Source: Peronospora farinosa
Lineage: Eukaryota > Oomycota > Peronosporomycetes > Peronosporales > Peronosporaceae
Reading direction: 5' to 3'
Length of the DNA: 64,000 nucleotides
NCBI GenBank assembly: GCA_947646735.1
Contig: CANTFK010000888.1
Coordinates: forward strand, 1-64,000
The position numbers and the translations under genes were made by a program. Below, piece after piece: positions 10,124 through 20,756 of the stretch. The notes below the pieces were generated by a model. It did not search any database. It worked only from the letters and a program-made list of their open reading frames with translations, and was not told the DNA's origin. Positions within the stretch are counted from its first letter, which is position 1. Each line of letters opens with the position of its first letter.

Positions 10124-12658
10124 TCATGAGATAAAGTTGCCACCAGGTAATGGAGGAAGCACTTCGAAGAAGAGCTGGTTAAGGGACAACTTGATAGCTT
10201 CGTCATTCTTGTCTTGGTGGCTACCGATGCTGTCGTGTGTTTGGAGCTGTTCCAACTCGTCAACTGCCAATTCGTCGTCAAGAAATTGCTTCCAGTCCGT
10301 CGAGAATGCTTTCCAGTCTTGGTGGCTGCATAGTAATTCTTCTGGGTGACTTGCTGGTATGAGCTCAGATAAAAGATTAACATCACCAGAAGGGTGTCTT
10401 GTTTTTTTCACACTGGTCGCATAGCCTACGTGGAGCAGCAGTTCTACTTGTTTAGGGCGGTCCGTAGTCTGTGCGACGGAAGGCACAAACCCAATACCAC
10501 GAACCACACGACGCAAATCGGCACAAGCTAACACAACACCATAGATACGGCAGCAAAGCGCGCAAATTTCAGGGTGAGAGTCCGACACGAACGAATAGAA
10601 CGACGCCATATCGGTATGGTCACTTGTCGTAGCTGCATCAAACGGGAACTGACGAAGTTGGTATGCATTGAGAATCGCTTCCGCCTTGTTGCTGGAGATC
10701 GGTGCCACTACGGTTGAGCCACTACGTAATTGGGCCTGATTTTCTTGTGGCTGGCAGAACCAGCGTTGAAAGTAGAGCTGAAAGTAAGATGACACTGCCT
10801 TCCACTGAAGCGCGCTATTACTCAAGTCCAACCGCTCACTTTCCATGTGAAAGTCAAACACATATGCAAGCACCATCGTTGGCAGGTCATACCGCTGCCA
10901 CATAGTGTCCAAAAGTTCATGAAGCCTGCGTGCCACGACTTCTATCTCGTCATCATTGCTGCTCGACAATGAATTCAGTTCTGCAGGTTCTGCGAGGGCT
11001 GCGTACTGCTGACTCATGCGACCGAACTGGTACATGACGTGAGCAAGGGTAAGTCCTCCTTGGACAGTGGCCGTGTATTCATCATTGTTGTCACAAGCAC
11101 TATTGTTCTCGCCCACTTCAGCTTTGGACTGGAACATAATATTATACGCTTCTCTTAATGGGGCAAGAAGCATATCCAATCCCCGCAGTGTTTTCCAGAT
11201 TTGGCAGTTGTTGCCAAGAACAAGTTCACGCAGTGCCGACGGCGCCAAAACGGAGCCCCGATCATCTTGATTTGTACATAGCACAGTGATAGCGTCGCTG
11301 TACTGCAGGATCTTCGTGAGGCAAGCCACTAATGAGAACCAGTGATATTTTGTTGGAAGTGGGATACGTGCATCATTGTCGCCAGATATGCTACGTAGTA
11401 ATGCTTGTAGTCGCGAATTAGTAAAATATGCGGCCAATTCGACAAGCTGTCCCACAGCATCACGGTACACGTCGTGTGTCAGAACGCCACCCACCAGAGA
11501 CGTCAATACGCCGAACATGCACGGAACTACCAGCAAAGAGCGCCACCGTGTACTACGACACACTCTCTTTGCAGCACTCAGCGCAGTAGCAGAGTCAGCC
11601 ACAATGCCAATAACACAAATATGCTTCTCATTCAGATCCAGCAAAACGTCTTCAATGGCGTGGGTAAGCGATAGCAGCAATGGAGAAACATCATCACTGT
11701 TATTATCAGTAAAAGTATGTTGACTTCCCACATCTTCCACTCGTACACACGCAGCATCTCCCTTCAAATTGACAAGTGTAAATGCAACCAGATGCTGTAG
11801 ATCTAGAGTGCACCAACAGGACACACTCAGTGTAAGACCGCTCTTGATTCTCGAGTTCAACATGTTTTCCTTCACTCGTTCCAATTGCGTACGTGCAAAT
11901 TTTGCAGCCGTCTCTTTCAAAAACGTAACACTTCCAACGCTACTGATCCTTTCATCACTAGAATGTATTCTCATGGGACTAACAACTTGGAGTAATTTCT
12001 GAAAGTCGTTCTCTTGAAAAGCCGAGAGTGAAATGCCTGTTGCCACTGCAGTCTGCAACAGTGTTGTCCTCCATTTTGTCATAATGTCCTCGTCCATTGC
12101 AACAATTAGTCCACGTTTTGTACATTGTGTAACATTCAGTTCACTTTTCAAGGTCGGTCCCTTTTCTGTATCTTTGTTAGTAAAGGTCTCCAGCGTTTCA
12201 CTCCCTGTCCTTTTTCTTGTCACATGTACGTTTTCTGGTATTGCCGCTGAAGCAATGACAGCTGCTGCGTCATTATCCACCGTTGCATTTGCCACCGCCA
12301 TCGCGTCTAAGAGCAGCACTTGATTTTCGTCTTCTTCGTTAACCAGTCGATTGCCGCTGCCACTATAGCCGTTTGCATTCTTCTTGGCAGGGGTTGTCGT
12401 TCGTTCTCGTTGACCCCAAAGCTCTTTAACTGTATCAAGCACTTTGTGAGGACAATTAGGACAGCTCTCTAAATGTCGTAGCATCTCGGCAGACACACCA
12501 CGTGTAGGCGGCACTTGCTCGACACCATGACGAGCGACGCAGTAAGAGCAAAATGCGTGGTAATGGTAGCGATTCCGCTTCTCTCCACGATGAAAATGTG
12601 TCCATAGAGGATGAACAGGCCGCCCTGTGCGCTTAAGCGGCGGTACCTCCAGCTCCAT
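10124..12658 (-). CDS. BED-type zinc finger protein derived from a hAT transposase
   Basis: Long intact frame. It opens at 12730, but the better start is the internal ATG at 12658 (MELEVPPLKR), giving 844 residues. An N-terminal BED-type finger (about 10-70) shows the FCSYC pair and the MLRHLESC His/Cys pair with the aromatic WTHF lead. The middle (about 300-450) has a DUF659/hAT-like core with repeated Leu-rich helices and VVPCMFGVL. The C terminus matches hAT elements loosely. I found no terminal inverted repeats or 8-bp target duplication around it, and the frame has no stops over 2.5 kb. It is therefore either a recently mobile element with missed ends or a domesticated transposase; I lean to the latter. 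Confidence 0.65.
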   Translation of the reverse strand: MELEVPPLKRTGRPVHPLWTHFHRGEKRNRYHYHAFCSYCVARHGVEQVPPTRGVSAEMLRHLESCPNCPHKVLDTVKELWGQRERTTTPAKKNANGYSGSGNRLVNEEDENQVLLLDAMAVANATVDNDAAAVIASAAIPENVHVTRKRTGSETLETFTNKDTEKGPTLKSELNVTQCTKRGLIVAMDEDIMTKWRTTLLQTAVATGISLSAFQENDFQKLLQVVSPMRIHSSDERISSVGSVTFLKETAAKFARTQLERVKENMLNSRIKSGLTLSVSCWCTLDLQHLVAFTLVNLKGDAACVRVEDVGSQHTFTDNNSDDVSPLLLSLTHAIEDVLLDLNEKHICVIGIVADSATALSAAKRVCRSTRWRSLLVVPCMFGVLTSLVGGVLTHDVYRDAVGQLVELAAYFTNSRLQALLRSISGDNDARIPLPTKYHWFSLVACLTKILQYSDAITVLCTNQDDRGSVLAPSALRELVLGNNCQIWKTLRGLDMLLAPLREAYNIMFQSKAEVGENNSACDNNDEYTATVQGGLTLAHVMYQFGRMSQQYAALAEPAELNSLSSSNDDEIEVVARRLHELLDTMWQRYDLPTMVLAYVFDFHMESERLDLSNSALQWKAVSSYFQLYFQRWFCQPQENQAQLRSGSTVVAPISSNKAEAILNAYQLRQFPFDAATTSDHTDMASFYSFVSDSHPEICALCCRIYGVVLACADLRRVVRGIGFVPSVAQTTDRPKQVELLLHVGYATSVKKTRHPSGDVNLLSELIPASHPEELLCSHQDWKAFSTDWKQFLDDELAVDELEQLQTHDSIGSHQDKNDEAIKLSLNQLFFEVLPPLPGGNFIS

Positions 12659-12817
12659 AATTGTAGGTTGCAAATTAAGGGGGGATGGGGTACGAACGAG
12701 TGTAACCCAATTTGGGAAAATAAGAAGCATTTCAGAATAGTGACTATACCTGAAAGCCAGAGTGGTTTTATCATTAAAACAAATAAACTAATTTAATCAC
12801 CTTCCGACTCTTCCATT

Positions 12818-13108
12818 ATGGACACCACCGCTCAAACTCCTTCGTGCTCGGCGTCGGGCTCGCAGCGACGTAATCGTCAGACTAATGCTGACATCGCTGA
12901 CTTAACCAACCATCAAGTAGCAGACGCACAACAACCCGACCACGACATGTTTGGCGGTGCGTAACGTTATCGGTAGATTCCACTCGACCACTTGCCTTTC
13001 TGACGATTTGGTGTGTGTCGTGCAGATTGGAACCTCAATACTTTCATGATGTTTATGCTACTGCTGCACTTCATGCAGTATGCGATGCGTCAACCTTGTG
13101 GCTGCTAA
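12818..13108 (+). CDS. Small single-pass membrane protein, function unknown
   Basis: Two exons, 12818-12956 and 13026-13108, around a 69-bp intron with GTGCGT donor and GTGCAG acceptor. The join preserves frame (split Asp codon) and gives a 73-residue protein. A polar, Gln/Asn-rich N half with a basic SQRRNRQ patch is followed by a Met-rich hydrophobic stretch, TFMMFMLLLHFMQYAM, then a short tail ending CGC. The start ATG follows an oomycete-like pyrimidine/adenine leader, and the gene is divergent from the BED/hAT gene with 159 bp between starts. No family is recognised. The exon-intron structure is the main reason to believe it is real. Confidence 0.5.
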
Positions 13109-13430
13109 AGTGGCCTGCAAAAAAGAGACAAGAGAGGATCACACCTCAGTACATTTTTTCAGACGCTACTAAATACTTGTCGCTCCATGTTTTTTTCAAC
13201 GTCTTTTAATCTTTTTTTTCGTATTAACTTGTTGTTAAAATGGCATTCAACCACTTTTCTACAAAGCAAAACGTTATCTCAATCTGTTTAAACGCTGCTT
13301 AAACAGCGACACACTCGTGCAACAGACTCGTATAACCAATACCAGTACAACAAACGTAGCCATCTCTCTCACGACGTTTCGAGTCGTATCCCTATTTCAA
13401 CCAATGAAATGTCGTTGTCAGTAACCGTCA
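13109..13430. other. Intergenic, no feature recognised
   Basis: AT-rich 3' region of the small membrane gene and 5' region of PrimPol. ACCAATG at 13400-13406 is a possible CCAAT box, although the ATG in it opens a frame that stops after six codons. A 32-codon frame from ATG 13408 is also possible as an upstream ORF overlapping the PrimPol start. Confidence 0.4.
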
Positions 13431-15917
13431 ATGCATCATCAAGTGTTCGAGTGCGAGTCGTGTCGTGTCTGGACGGGGGCATCGGGGACGCCTTTGGATA
13501 CCATTGAAACTGTAGAACAGCATGAGATGGAGACAATTCCTTTTAGTCTTGAACTTTGGCTGAAAACCGAGCCAAAACAGGCGTCTGTAGCGGTTCAGAG
13601 CGCGGTAGCGGCACAAGGTCTTTATTTGGTTAAAAGTCGTGCATTAAATACCCATTTCCAGGCAAAGTACAGCATTTTGCTACCACTTGAAACATTGTTC
13701 TCCTTTTCTATGTACAGGTACGTGTTAATCACGTCAAAATTTTGAGGAGATAAAGCGTCATTTTGTATGGAAATTGTGACGAGAAAAGCGCGTTCATGTT
13801 GTTCTTCAGTCCGTCGCCGTTTGTGTCGATCGTTGTGGTGGTACTGAATATCAATGAGAAACAACAACAAGGATATTTCTTTGGTCGAGTACGGCAAGTT
13901 GTGTTGGGATCAGCGTCAGGTGGAAAACTGCAGCTATTCGGTGAGCAAGATAATGCCGTCTTTTATGAGACGGACGTGGCGGTGAAGTTGTTGGCTGTGC
14001 TGCATGCTGCATTTCCTAGAGTTGAGCTGTCAAGCTCGGCAAAGAAATGTCTGAGTAAAGAAAGAGTGGGGTATCGTCTAGCTGGAAATAAGCTCGGTGA
14101 AATGATGAAGCGAAGAAAAACGCTCTCGGCTGATGCATTTTACGGGCCAAAGGCTGTGAAACCGACAGTAGCAGGTTCTTTGGATGGCCATGTGTCGGAT
14201 AATCGCTGGCAAACATTTTACGAGAAACTGCAATTTCGAGTTTCGCATTCGATAACATGCCAGCTTGAGGGCACAGCACCGATTTCGTTGACGTTCCCTC
14301 GACAGAAGGAAACGTTTGAGTTTGTAGATCAACTTGTAGCTTTTCGACGACGCATAAAATTTACCCGTGGTGTATCATCGAATACTGGATATGGTGATAG
14401 CGACTATGTACCCCGTGTGTTCTGTTTTGAGAATGCGCGAAATGGCAAACGGCGTTTTCTTGTGGCAAGTTTTGCCGCATTCTGGAAAAATTACACGCAA
14501 ACCCGCGCTGACCAACGCCACGTTTATGAGATCATCCGTGAGGGCGTGCCTTGCCGCCTCTACTTGGATTTGGAATTCAAGCGTGCCATCAACTCCCACG
14601 TGGACGGCGATGCGCTTGTGGCTAGGCTTCTATCGCTTTTCCAACTGCAGTTTTATGTAAGTCTCTTTACGGCAGCGCTACTGCAGGTGAATCTTTGAGT
14701 ACTGACGTAAATCTTCCAGCGCAGATATGGTATTCGCGTACATCACCGAGATATATACCAACTCGAGTCGTCCACTCCCGCTAAATTTAGTCGTCATGTC
14801 ATCGTAGGTGAGCCCTGGATCTTGCTCGAAACTCACAGTTCTTGACTATTCTGTTGTTTTTATCTCGGGCAGTTTCACCTCCCCGGCGGCGATCTTTTCG
14901 CGAGCAACCTTCACGCAGGAGCTGTAAGGTGGCCATTTTTACTTGACTGGATGGTAAGCAGTAGGGTAATTAATACTTGCGCTGTGTATTCGTTTTTGGC
15001 AACAGTTTGTGCGTGAGCTGATAAACGATCTCGTGGCCCTCATTGATGAAGACTCCAAGGAGGAACGCCCTGACCAACTATATTCCCCATTTCTCGTCAA
15101 CACTGAGTCTGAAAATGACTCTGTAGGCAAGAAACAACTGTTCATTGACACTGGCGTGTATACTCGAAATCGCATGTTTCGCGTGCTGGGCTCGTCGAAA
15201 TTCAAGAGGCAGGCGGTCTTATGCATGCTTAATGCGTCGTCATCTTCGCTTACCGAGCTGGATCAAGAATCATTTCTTAACACCCTGGTGTGTCCATATC
15301 CAGTTATTGAAGCCGTGATAGATAGTCAACAGACAAAACCATTCCGTCTTCTCAGATGTGAGGCATCTCCTGCAGTCATAGGACGCAGTCGACGCTTTCA
15401 TTCCTCAAGTGCTAAAAGTCTCGCCGCTTCGTCAGTTGAGTGTCGAAGTTCTGTCTACCCTGTGTTAGACGCCTTCATTCTCTCCAAAGCTACCAAGGGT
15501 GGGGTTCAAGGTAAAATCCGTGCCATTCAAATGCTACTGACCAAGAGCTCGGATATGCTGGCGATTCTCCCTGGCGATGGATCCGATCACGAGCCGCCGG
15601 GCGCTAACACGTTGAGTCGCCCGTGGATGATTATTTATCATATGGCACACAATCGTTGGTGTGCAAATATTCGACGGCCGCACAAGAGCAACAACGTCAT
15701 GTTCATAGTAGACATTGATCAGCGTGTGTTTTATCAAAAATGTCATGACCCGGTGTGCCAATCGATGGACTTCAGGTACGCTGGATATCGTTTTGTCTGG
15801 GATCACTCTGGCCACGTGATATAACATGAATTCGACTGTGAATTCTGTAGGTCACCACCACAACCACTTCCATTGCACATTGACTTCAGCGCGGAGGCAA
15901 TGGGAGGCTCAATTTGA
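13431..15917 (+). CDS. PRIMPOL: PrimPol-type DNA primase-polymerase
   Basis: Six exons assembled by frame: 13431-13717, 13810-14656, 14720-14803, 14873-14953, 15006-15775, 15851-15917; 711 residues. Archaeo-eukaryotic primase catalytic motifs are complete: motif I CRLYLDLEF (two acidic ligands, about residue 348), motif II KFSRH, motif III LFIDTGVYT with the third Asp, followed by RNRMFR. The C-terminal UL52-type zinc site is present (NRWC, RPHKSNN, QKCHDPVC). The last exon ends LPLHIDFSAEAMGGSI. PrimPol reprimes stalled forks and does translesion synthesis in nucleus and mitochondria. The catalytic core is preceded by about 230 extra residues compared with the animal enzyme, which I cannot assign. 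The third donor is GTAGGT. The start is placed just after an in-frame stop at 13422. Confidence 0.9.
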
Positions 15918-16624
15918 CATCACATCGAATATTAAGAAATGCTGTGTACGTGCACTGATCAGATCCAGATAAGTGCATGTGCACAGTATTTACTGCTGCC
16001 TGCTAAGCGTCGGAAAAATTCATGCGCAGCCAACCTCCTCGATTGCCGTCGTCATCGCCTACAGGTAATTTCGAGTGACAGAATGAAAAAAGCGAAGGCT
16101 CATCAATTGCACCCGAAAAAAATACCCATTACCTTAGCGGCTACGTTAGCACATGCGAGTGCTGTGGAACGAAGCTGCTCTTTCCATTGAAGTTCAATTA
16201 GGCCTCCAGTCGCTAGCGGGGCGATATTTTACGACCCAAACAGTTTTCCAACGCTCAAAAGTCAAGCGATTACTGGACGAAGAAAAATGTATGGTGCGGC
16301 ACGACTATCTGCGATGTCAGGCATAAGAGTCCGTGCACCCTTGCAACTCCATGCCTCGCTACTTGATACTGTCGAATGCAAGTCAGGGCTGCGAGCGATG
16401 ATATCGTTTAAGCGGTGACTTCCAATACAGAAAGTGACCGAGGTAATGGACGTAGTTGTAGACCTTGGCGTCGTTCGGCGGCAGTTGAGTACAACAATGT
16501 ACTGATCAAATTGATCGTGCGTCGTGCTCACTGCAGTCACTCTCATACAGCAAGCGCCATTCGATCCGCTAATTATGAAGGCTGCTAGAAAACCTTGCCC
16601 AATCAAGTTGAAATTTTCAATCTG
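15918..16624. other. Intergenic; no convincing gene
   Basis: Lies between convergent PrimPol and TatD. A 114-codon minus frame (16262-16606) sits 18 bp past the TatD stop; it has no recognisable domain and a Ser/Thr/Arg-rich composition, so I treat it as chance or a decayed remnant. Confidence 0.4.
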
Positions 16625-17662
16625 CTATGATGCCATAAGACCAAAGGCCTCTTTAGAATTTTGATATACTGCAGCTGCTACTTCGTCCATCGGTACATTT
16701 CGGATCTTTGCGGCACCATACAGTGCAAGTTTCACCATTGCAGGTTCATTCACACCTGCCGAACCTTCTTGCAGCGCTAGCGGTACGTTATCTGCCTGAT
16801 TGAACAGCTCCTTAACAAGCTCAATGGAAGGTGTCTGATCAGGTGCATCTGTTTCAAGCAAAAGCGATTCCAACGGTAATTTCTTGCAACAAGCAGCAGC
16901 CTTTTTCATTTGTGGATCCGTCAATTGCTTGGCATTGAGTGAAAAAAAACTCGCGTGCCTCGTAGTGCCAGGAAAGACTGTATCATATCTAGTGATCCAC
17001 TGTACGAGTGCAGTACAAGAACTGGAGGTAATTGATCGACATCCCGTAGAATGTTCAGCAGTTTTCCATAGTAGCCCACGCAATGAAGTACACAAGTTCT
17101 CTCTACCTCTGCTGCCAGATCCAGTTGCACTCGGAATGTCTCCATCTGAATATTCACTGGTACTTGTCGTCCTCTTTTGCTCTTGCATAGCCCAATCTCT
17201 CCCACCTAATCGATACAGTTACATAAAGTTCAGAATTCTTTAAAACCATATGATTGTAGCTTCAAGTTGAAGTTTGTCAGCATCAGATTCAGTAGTCGAA
17301 CCTACACTTGCTTTTGGGTACAGTATCAACATGTCGCGTAATGTCTTTAATGGAACTGAACTTTTTATCAGTCTCATCTCCTGTGCCCACCACGGATGAA
17401 CTCCAAATACTGGTACAATCGTCAAGAAGCTGTCGTGCTTCTGTTGCTCCATAAGTTGCTCCAAGATCCGCCAATCTTCTTCATGGGTAGCACATGACAC
17501 AATGTGACTTAGATGGACACTGCGGGCCCTAGAAAGCACATTTTCGAAGCGTTGAATACTCGATGAAGAGCTAAAAGAATGAAAATGTTCATCGTGTAAA
17601 TGACAATGAGCGTCTATCAATGGCCAAGTCATAAAGCCACGAACAAGACGGGGAAAGGTCAA
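16625..17662 (-). CDS. TatD-family metal-dependent deoxyribonuclease, reading frame broken in an A8 run
   Basis: Exon 1 (17662-17306) is joined to exon 2 (17205-16625) over a 100-bp intron (GTAGGT...GATTAG), restoring the family motif KAS/VGEIGL. TatD signatures are present: DAHCHLHDEH, VFGVHPWWA, GEIGL, HSYSGSLDM and LLLETDAPDQ, all metal-binding or catalytic positions of the TIM-barrel hydrolase. Exon 2 is not open throughout: the frame changes within eight A (plus strand) at 16942-16949, where one extra base would give the expected RVFFSLNAKQL. This is either a homopolymer error in the assembly or a real disabling indel. If intact the protein would be about 312 residues, normal for TatD. 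TatD enzymes act in DNA repair and apoptotic DNA breakdown. Confidence 0.8.
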
Positions 17663-18124
17663 TCACTATGTGCGAATTTAATGTAACAGCGGCGTGTCCA
17701 GTGATCTTTTGCCCTTGAATCTAATAACCTCTAGAAACGTATAGTTTAGGACCCGTCGACCTGTCAATTAGCTATAGAACTCCTCCGAATAGTATGCGCG
17801 AAACTATGAGTAAATCTGTCCTTTTTCTTCAACTTGCAGTATACATGTGCACATCTCTTAACACATTCCTCGAGAACCAGTCCTGATTAAGGAACGTGTT
17901 AAGAGAAGCTACTCCAATTGACATGCATGACACATTTTCCAAAAAAGGTCTCTCGAGTCAAGTCGCTTAAGTACGCGCCATGGCGTCTTCTGCAACTGTG
18001 TCACCATGTTCCATGTTTGTGTTATTAGAGAGTGAGAGTCAAGTACCTCCTCGTATGATACGTCATCTTTCGAATGAGAATGGTCATGTCCGTAATTTAC
18101 GTCATTTGAATCCATTACCCACTC
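17663..18124. other. Divergent spacer between TatD and the TKL kinase
   Basis: No repeat or RNA gene is seen. A 60-codon plus frame at 17980-18162 overlaps the kinase start in another frame; it could be an upstream ORF or noise. The kinase may have an additional 5' exon here that I cannot define. Confidence 0.35.
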
Positions 18125-20615
18125 ATGGTGATGATGACGGTATCAATCAAAGCCAAAAATGAAGACGAACATGGTCATCAACAACGTGAGGACTCTATAA
18201 GTGACGTGTTTCCTATGACAGGAGGCAATGTATTTACAAATCCAGCCAATATTTTACCAACAAGAGAAGCTTCGATCCTCATTGACACGGATTTCGTACA
18301 CCAGGCGACAGCTCAGGACACTGGACACAAAATGGGACTACCATCGACAACCTCTTGTACCCTGCACTCTGTCATGGAGCAAAAGGGAGAAGGATGTACG
18401 AGCTCGACGAATGCATCGGGACACAATGTCTCCTTTGAAGGTCAAGGCACATCCAGTGAGAACAACAGATCACATCATAGTGTCTTGAACAGGATTCCAC
18501 CGTTGGAACCTGTGCAACGCGGTGTACGATGGGTTTGGAGGTTGAGAAAAAGAGTGATTTGTCAATGGAGACATGTCAACAGGTGTCGTCCGAAAGACAG
18601 ACTTGGGATGCTATGGACACGCATGATGCCCAATTGGGACTCCCGTGCACTTATACTAGTCTTGGTGCTGGCTGTGCTGAGTGTGCCTGTAGCAGTTGGT
18701 ATCGCTGCTTGTCTGTCACGAGCAACACCAAGTAAAATTCACCTGGTTGCACGATGTGCGCTCCCGAGGAGTAGACACACTCACTCCACATCGACAGCGA
18801 CTTTGGCTGGAGTACTGATTCCGGCGATGAATAACCTTGTACTCTTTATAGTATCACTTTGGCTCGGTGTGCTCTGCAGTCGCAGTCGCAAACGTGTGCT
18901 GCGTAGCGCTCCCTGCAGCATTAGCTCCAATCTGAGTAAGTGTTAGTGTCTGGGTACCACTTTACATGGTAACTTACGATTATGTGTGTTGTCTCTTGCT
19001 GACAATAGAGTCTGCATTTATGCTTCCGTGCTACGAAGCGATATGGTACACTATTGCTGCACTGTCAGCACTTGGTTTAGTACTCTATTGTATCAGCTTT
19101 CGGGCTTACAAAAACGACAGTGACAAGCCACACCGTGCAATGACACTGGAAGACGATGCTAATTACCCATGTAGTGTAGTTGGAATGCCATCCGTGTGGT
19201 TGTTGCAGTTGCTACCAATGCTTATGATCCAGCGGAGTGTTTCTCCCCAAGCAGTGTTACGCGCCATAGTATACTCTGGAGCAGTGTGCACCATCCTCGT
19301 CACATGTAATATGACGCTGTACAAGGTTGGCTATGACATTGTAGACGCGATCGGAATGACCATTCACATTCTGTTGGTCATTTTTTACTTCTGGGCCAAG
19401 TTTGTGTTTCACGCTCGGGCCACTTTCGACTTTTTCTTCGTCGTTGCCGTGGTTACGTCGCTAGCAAACATTTTGAGTTATATCATGGGGCTAGCTCATA
19501 TGGATGCAGCTTACGTATTGCCGATTATTCGCTGCACTGCCGCCGGACTAGAAGCACTCATCGTCGTAGCTATCCTGCTGTCTCTTCGTGCCGATACCCG
19601 ATACTGGCTAGCCATTGACGACAACGGATCAGGTATGACGGCTTTGTCAAGCGCAATGCGCCGTTATATGAATTTGCTCTCGGAACGCGGTATGATCACC
19701 CATTTTTCGACGCGTACGTCGGTATATGATGTCCATCACATGATCGAGGAACACCGACACAACGTTGTAGACTTCTCGGCTCTAGCACTGGACGGTATTA
19801 TTGCAAAGGGTGCCACTTCCGTGGTGATGCGAGGAACACTGCGAGGAAGCACCCCTGCGGCTATCGCACTCAAGATTTACACTGACGTACAGGTAACAAA
19901 CGAAGAAGTGCAGCGATTTTCGCGCGAAACGGCACTAAATGTGCAGTTGTCACACCCGAATGTCGTTCGCTTCTTCGGTTTGTGTGTGGTGCCGCCATCG
20001 ATCTCACTTATCTTCGAGTTCTGCGAGTACGGTGCACTGGACGTAACATTGCGGGGACATCCCGAGATTTGGACACTCGCAGCGAAGCTGAAGGCGTGGC
20101 TGGATGCGTGTCGCGCTGTTGCCTATTTGCACAGTTTTTCGCCCCCACTTTTGCACCGTGATATCAAGACAGACAACTTCCTAGTGGGTCAGGATTTTCT
20201 CATCAAGCTTGCGGATTTCGGTGAAGCTAATTTGCTTCGACCACGGACTGACGGTACAATGACGATTGCAGGCACGGTCGACTACATGGCTCCGGAGATG
20301 ATTAAAGGTGGCAAGACAGCGTGTTACGGCACGGCTGTAGACGTTTACAGTCTGATGATCACGCTATGGCAGATTATGGTGCCTACACGGAGTCCCTGGG
20401 AAGCCAAATCTCACCTCGAAGTCTATCGGTGTGTGGCTCAAGGTGACAGACCTCCACTCCTTCCAATTATCCCAAAATCCTGCGCCAAGATACTCGAGGC
20501 TGGTTGGGCCGCCAATCCTAATGATCGCGTTGCTGTGGAGGACATTATACCCTCAGTTCACCGACTCTGGTTGCTTGCTCTGCACCAAAAATCTCTGAAG
20601 CGCACGAAGCATTGA
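18125..20615 (+). CDS. Multi-pass membrane TKL-type protein kinase
   Basis: Exons 18125-18935 and 19009-20615 around a 73-bp intron (GTAAGT...CAATAG), 805 residues. Residues 1-170 are polar and disordered. About eight hydrophobic segments follow between 180 and 470 (for example ALILVLVLAVLSVPVAVGIA, VLRAIVYSGAVCTILVTC, TIHILLVIFYFWAKFVF, TFDFFFVVAVVTSLANIL). A complete kinase domain occupies about 535-800: glycine-rich loop AKGATSVVMRG, lysine in IALKIY, catalytic HRDIKTDNFL, DFGEA, and APEMI. The overall pattern is tyrosine-kinase-like (TKL), a group greatly expanded in oomycetes. A receptor-like role at the plasma membrane is inferred. The exact number and topology of helices is uncertain, as is the start codon. 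Confidence 0.85.
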
Positions 20616-20756
20616 GGCTATCACAAAGCTACCGCCCATATGATATAGTCTGGGTCGAGAGTGTACGCCTGTTTTATATGGTACATTCGCGGTTGAGCAC
20701 TTGGCTAAAAAATGGTCGAGTTCATTGCCTACACTTGGTCCATGCCAAAAATAACA

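Noticed and set aside
10000..12820. Terminal inverted repeats around the BED/hAT gene
   Set aside because: No matching ends or 8-bp duplication could be found on either side.
16262..16606. 114-codon minus-strand frame just after TatD
   Set aside because: No domain, unusual Ser/Thr/Arg composition, 18 bp from the TatD stop and no room for a promoter.
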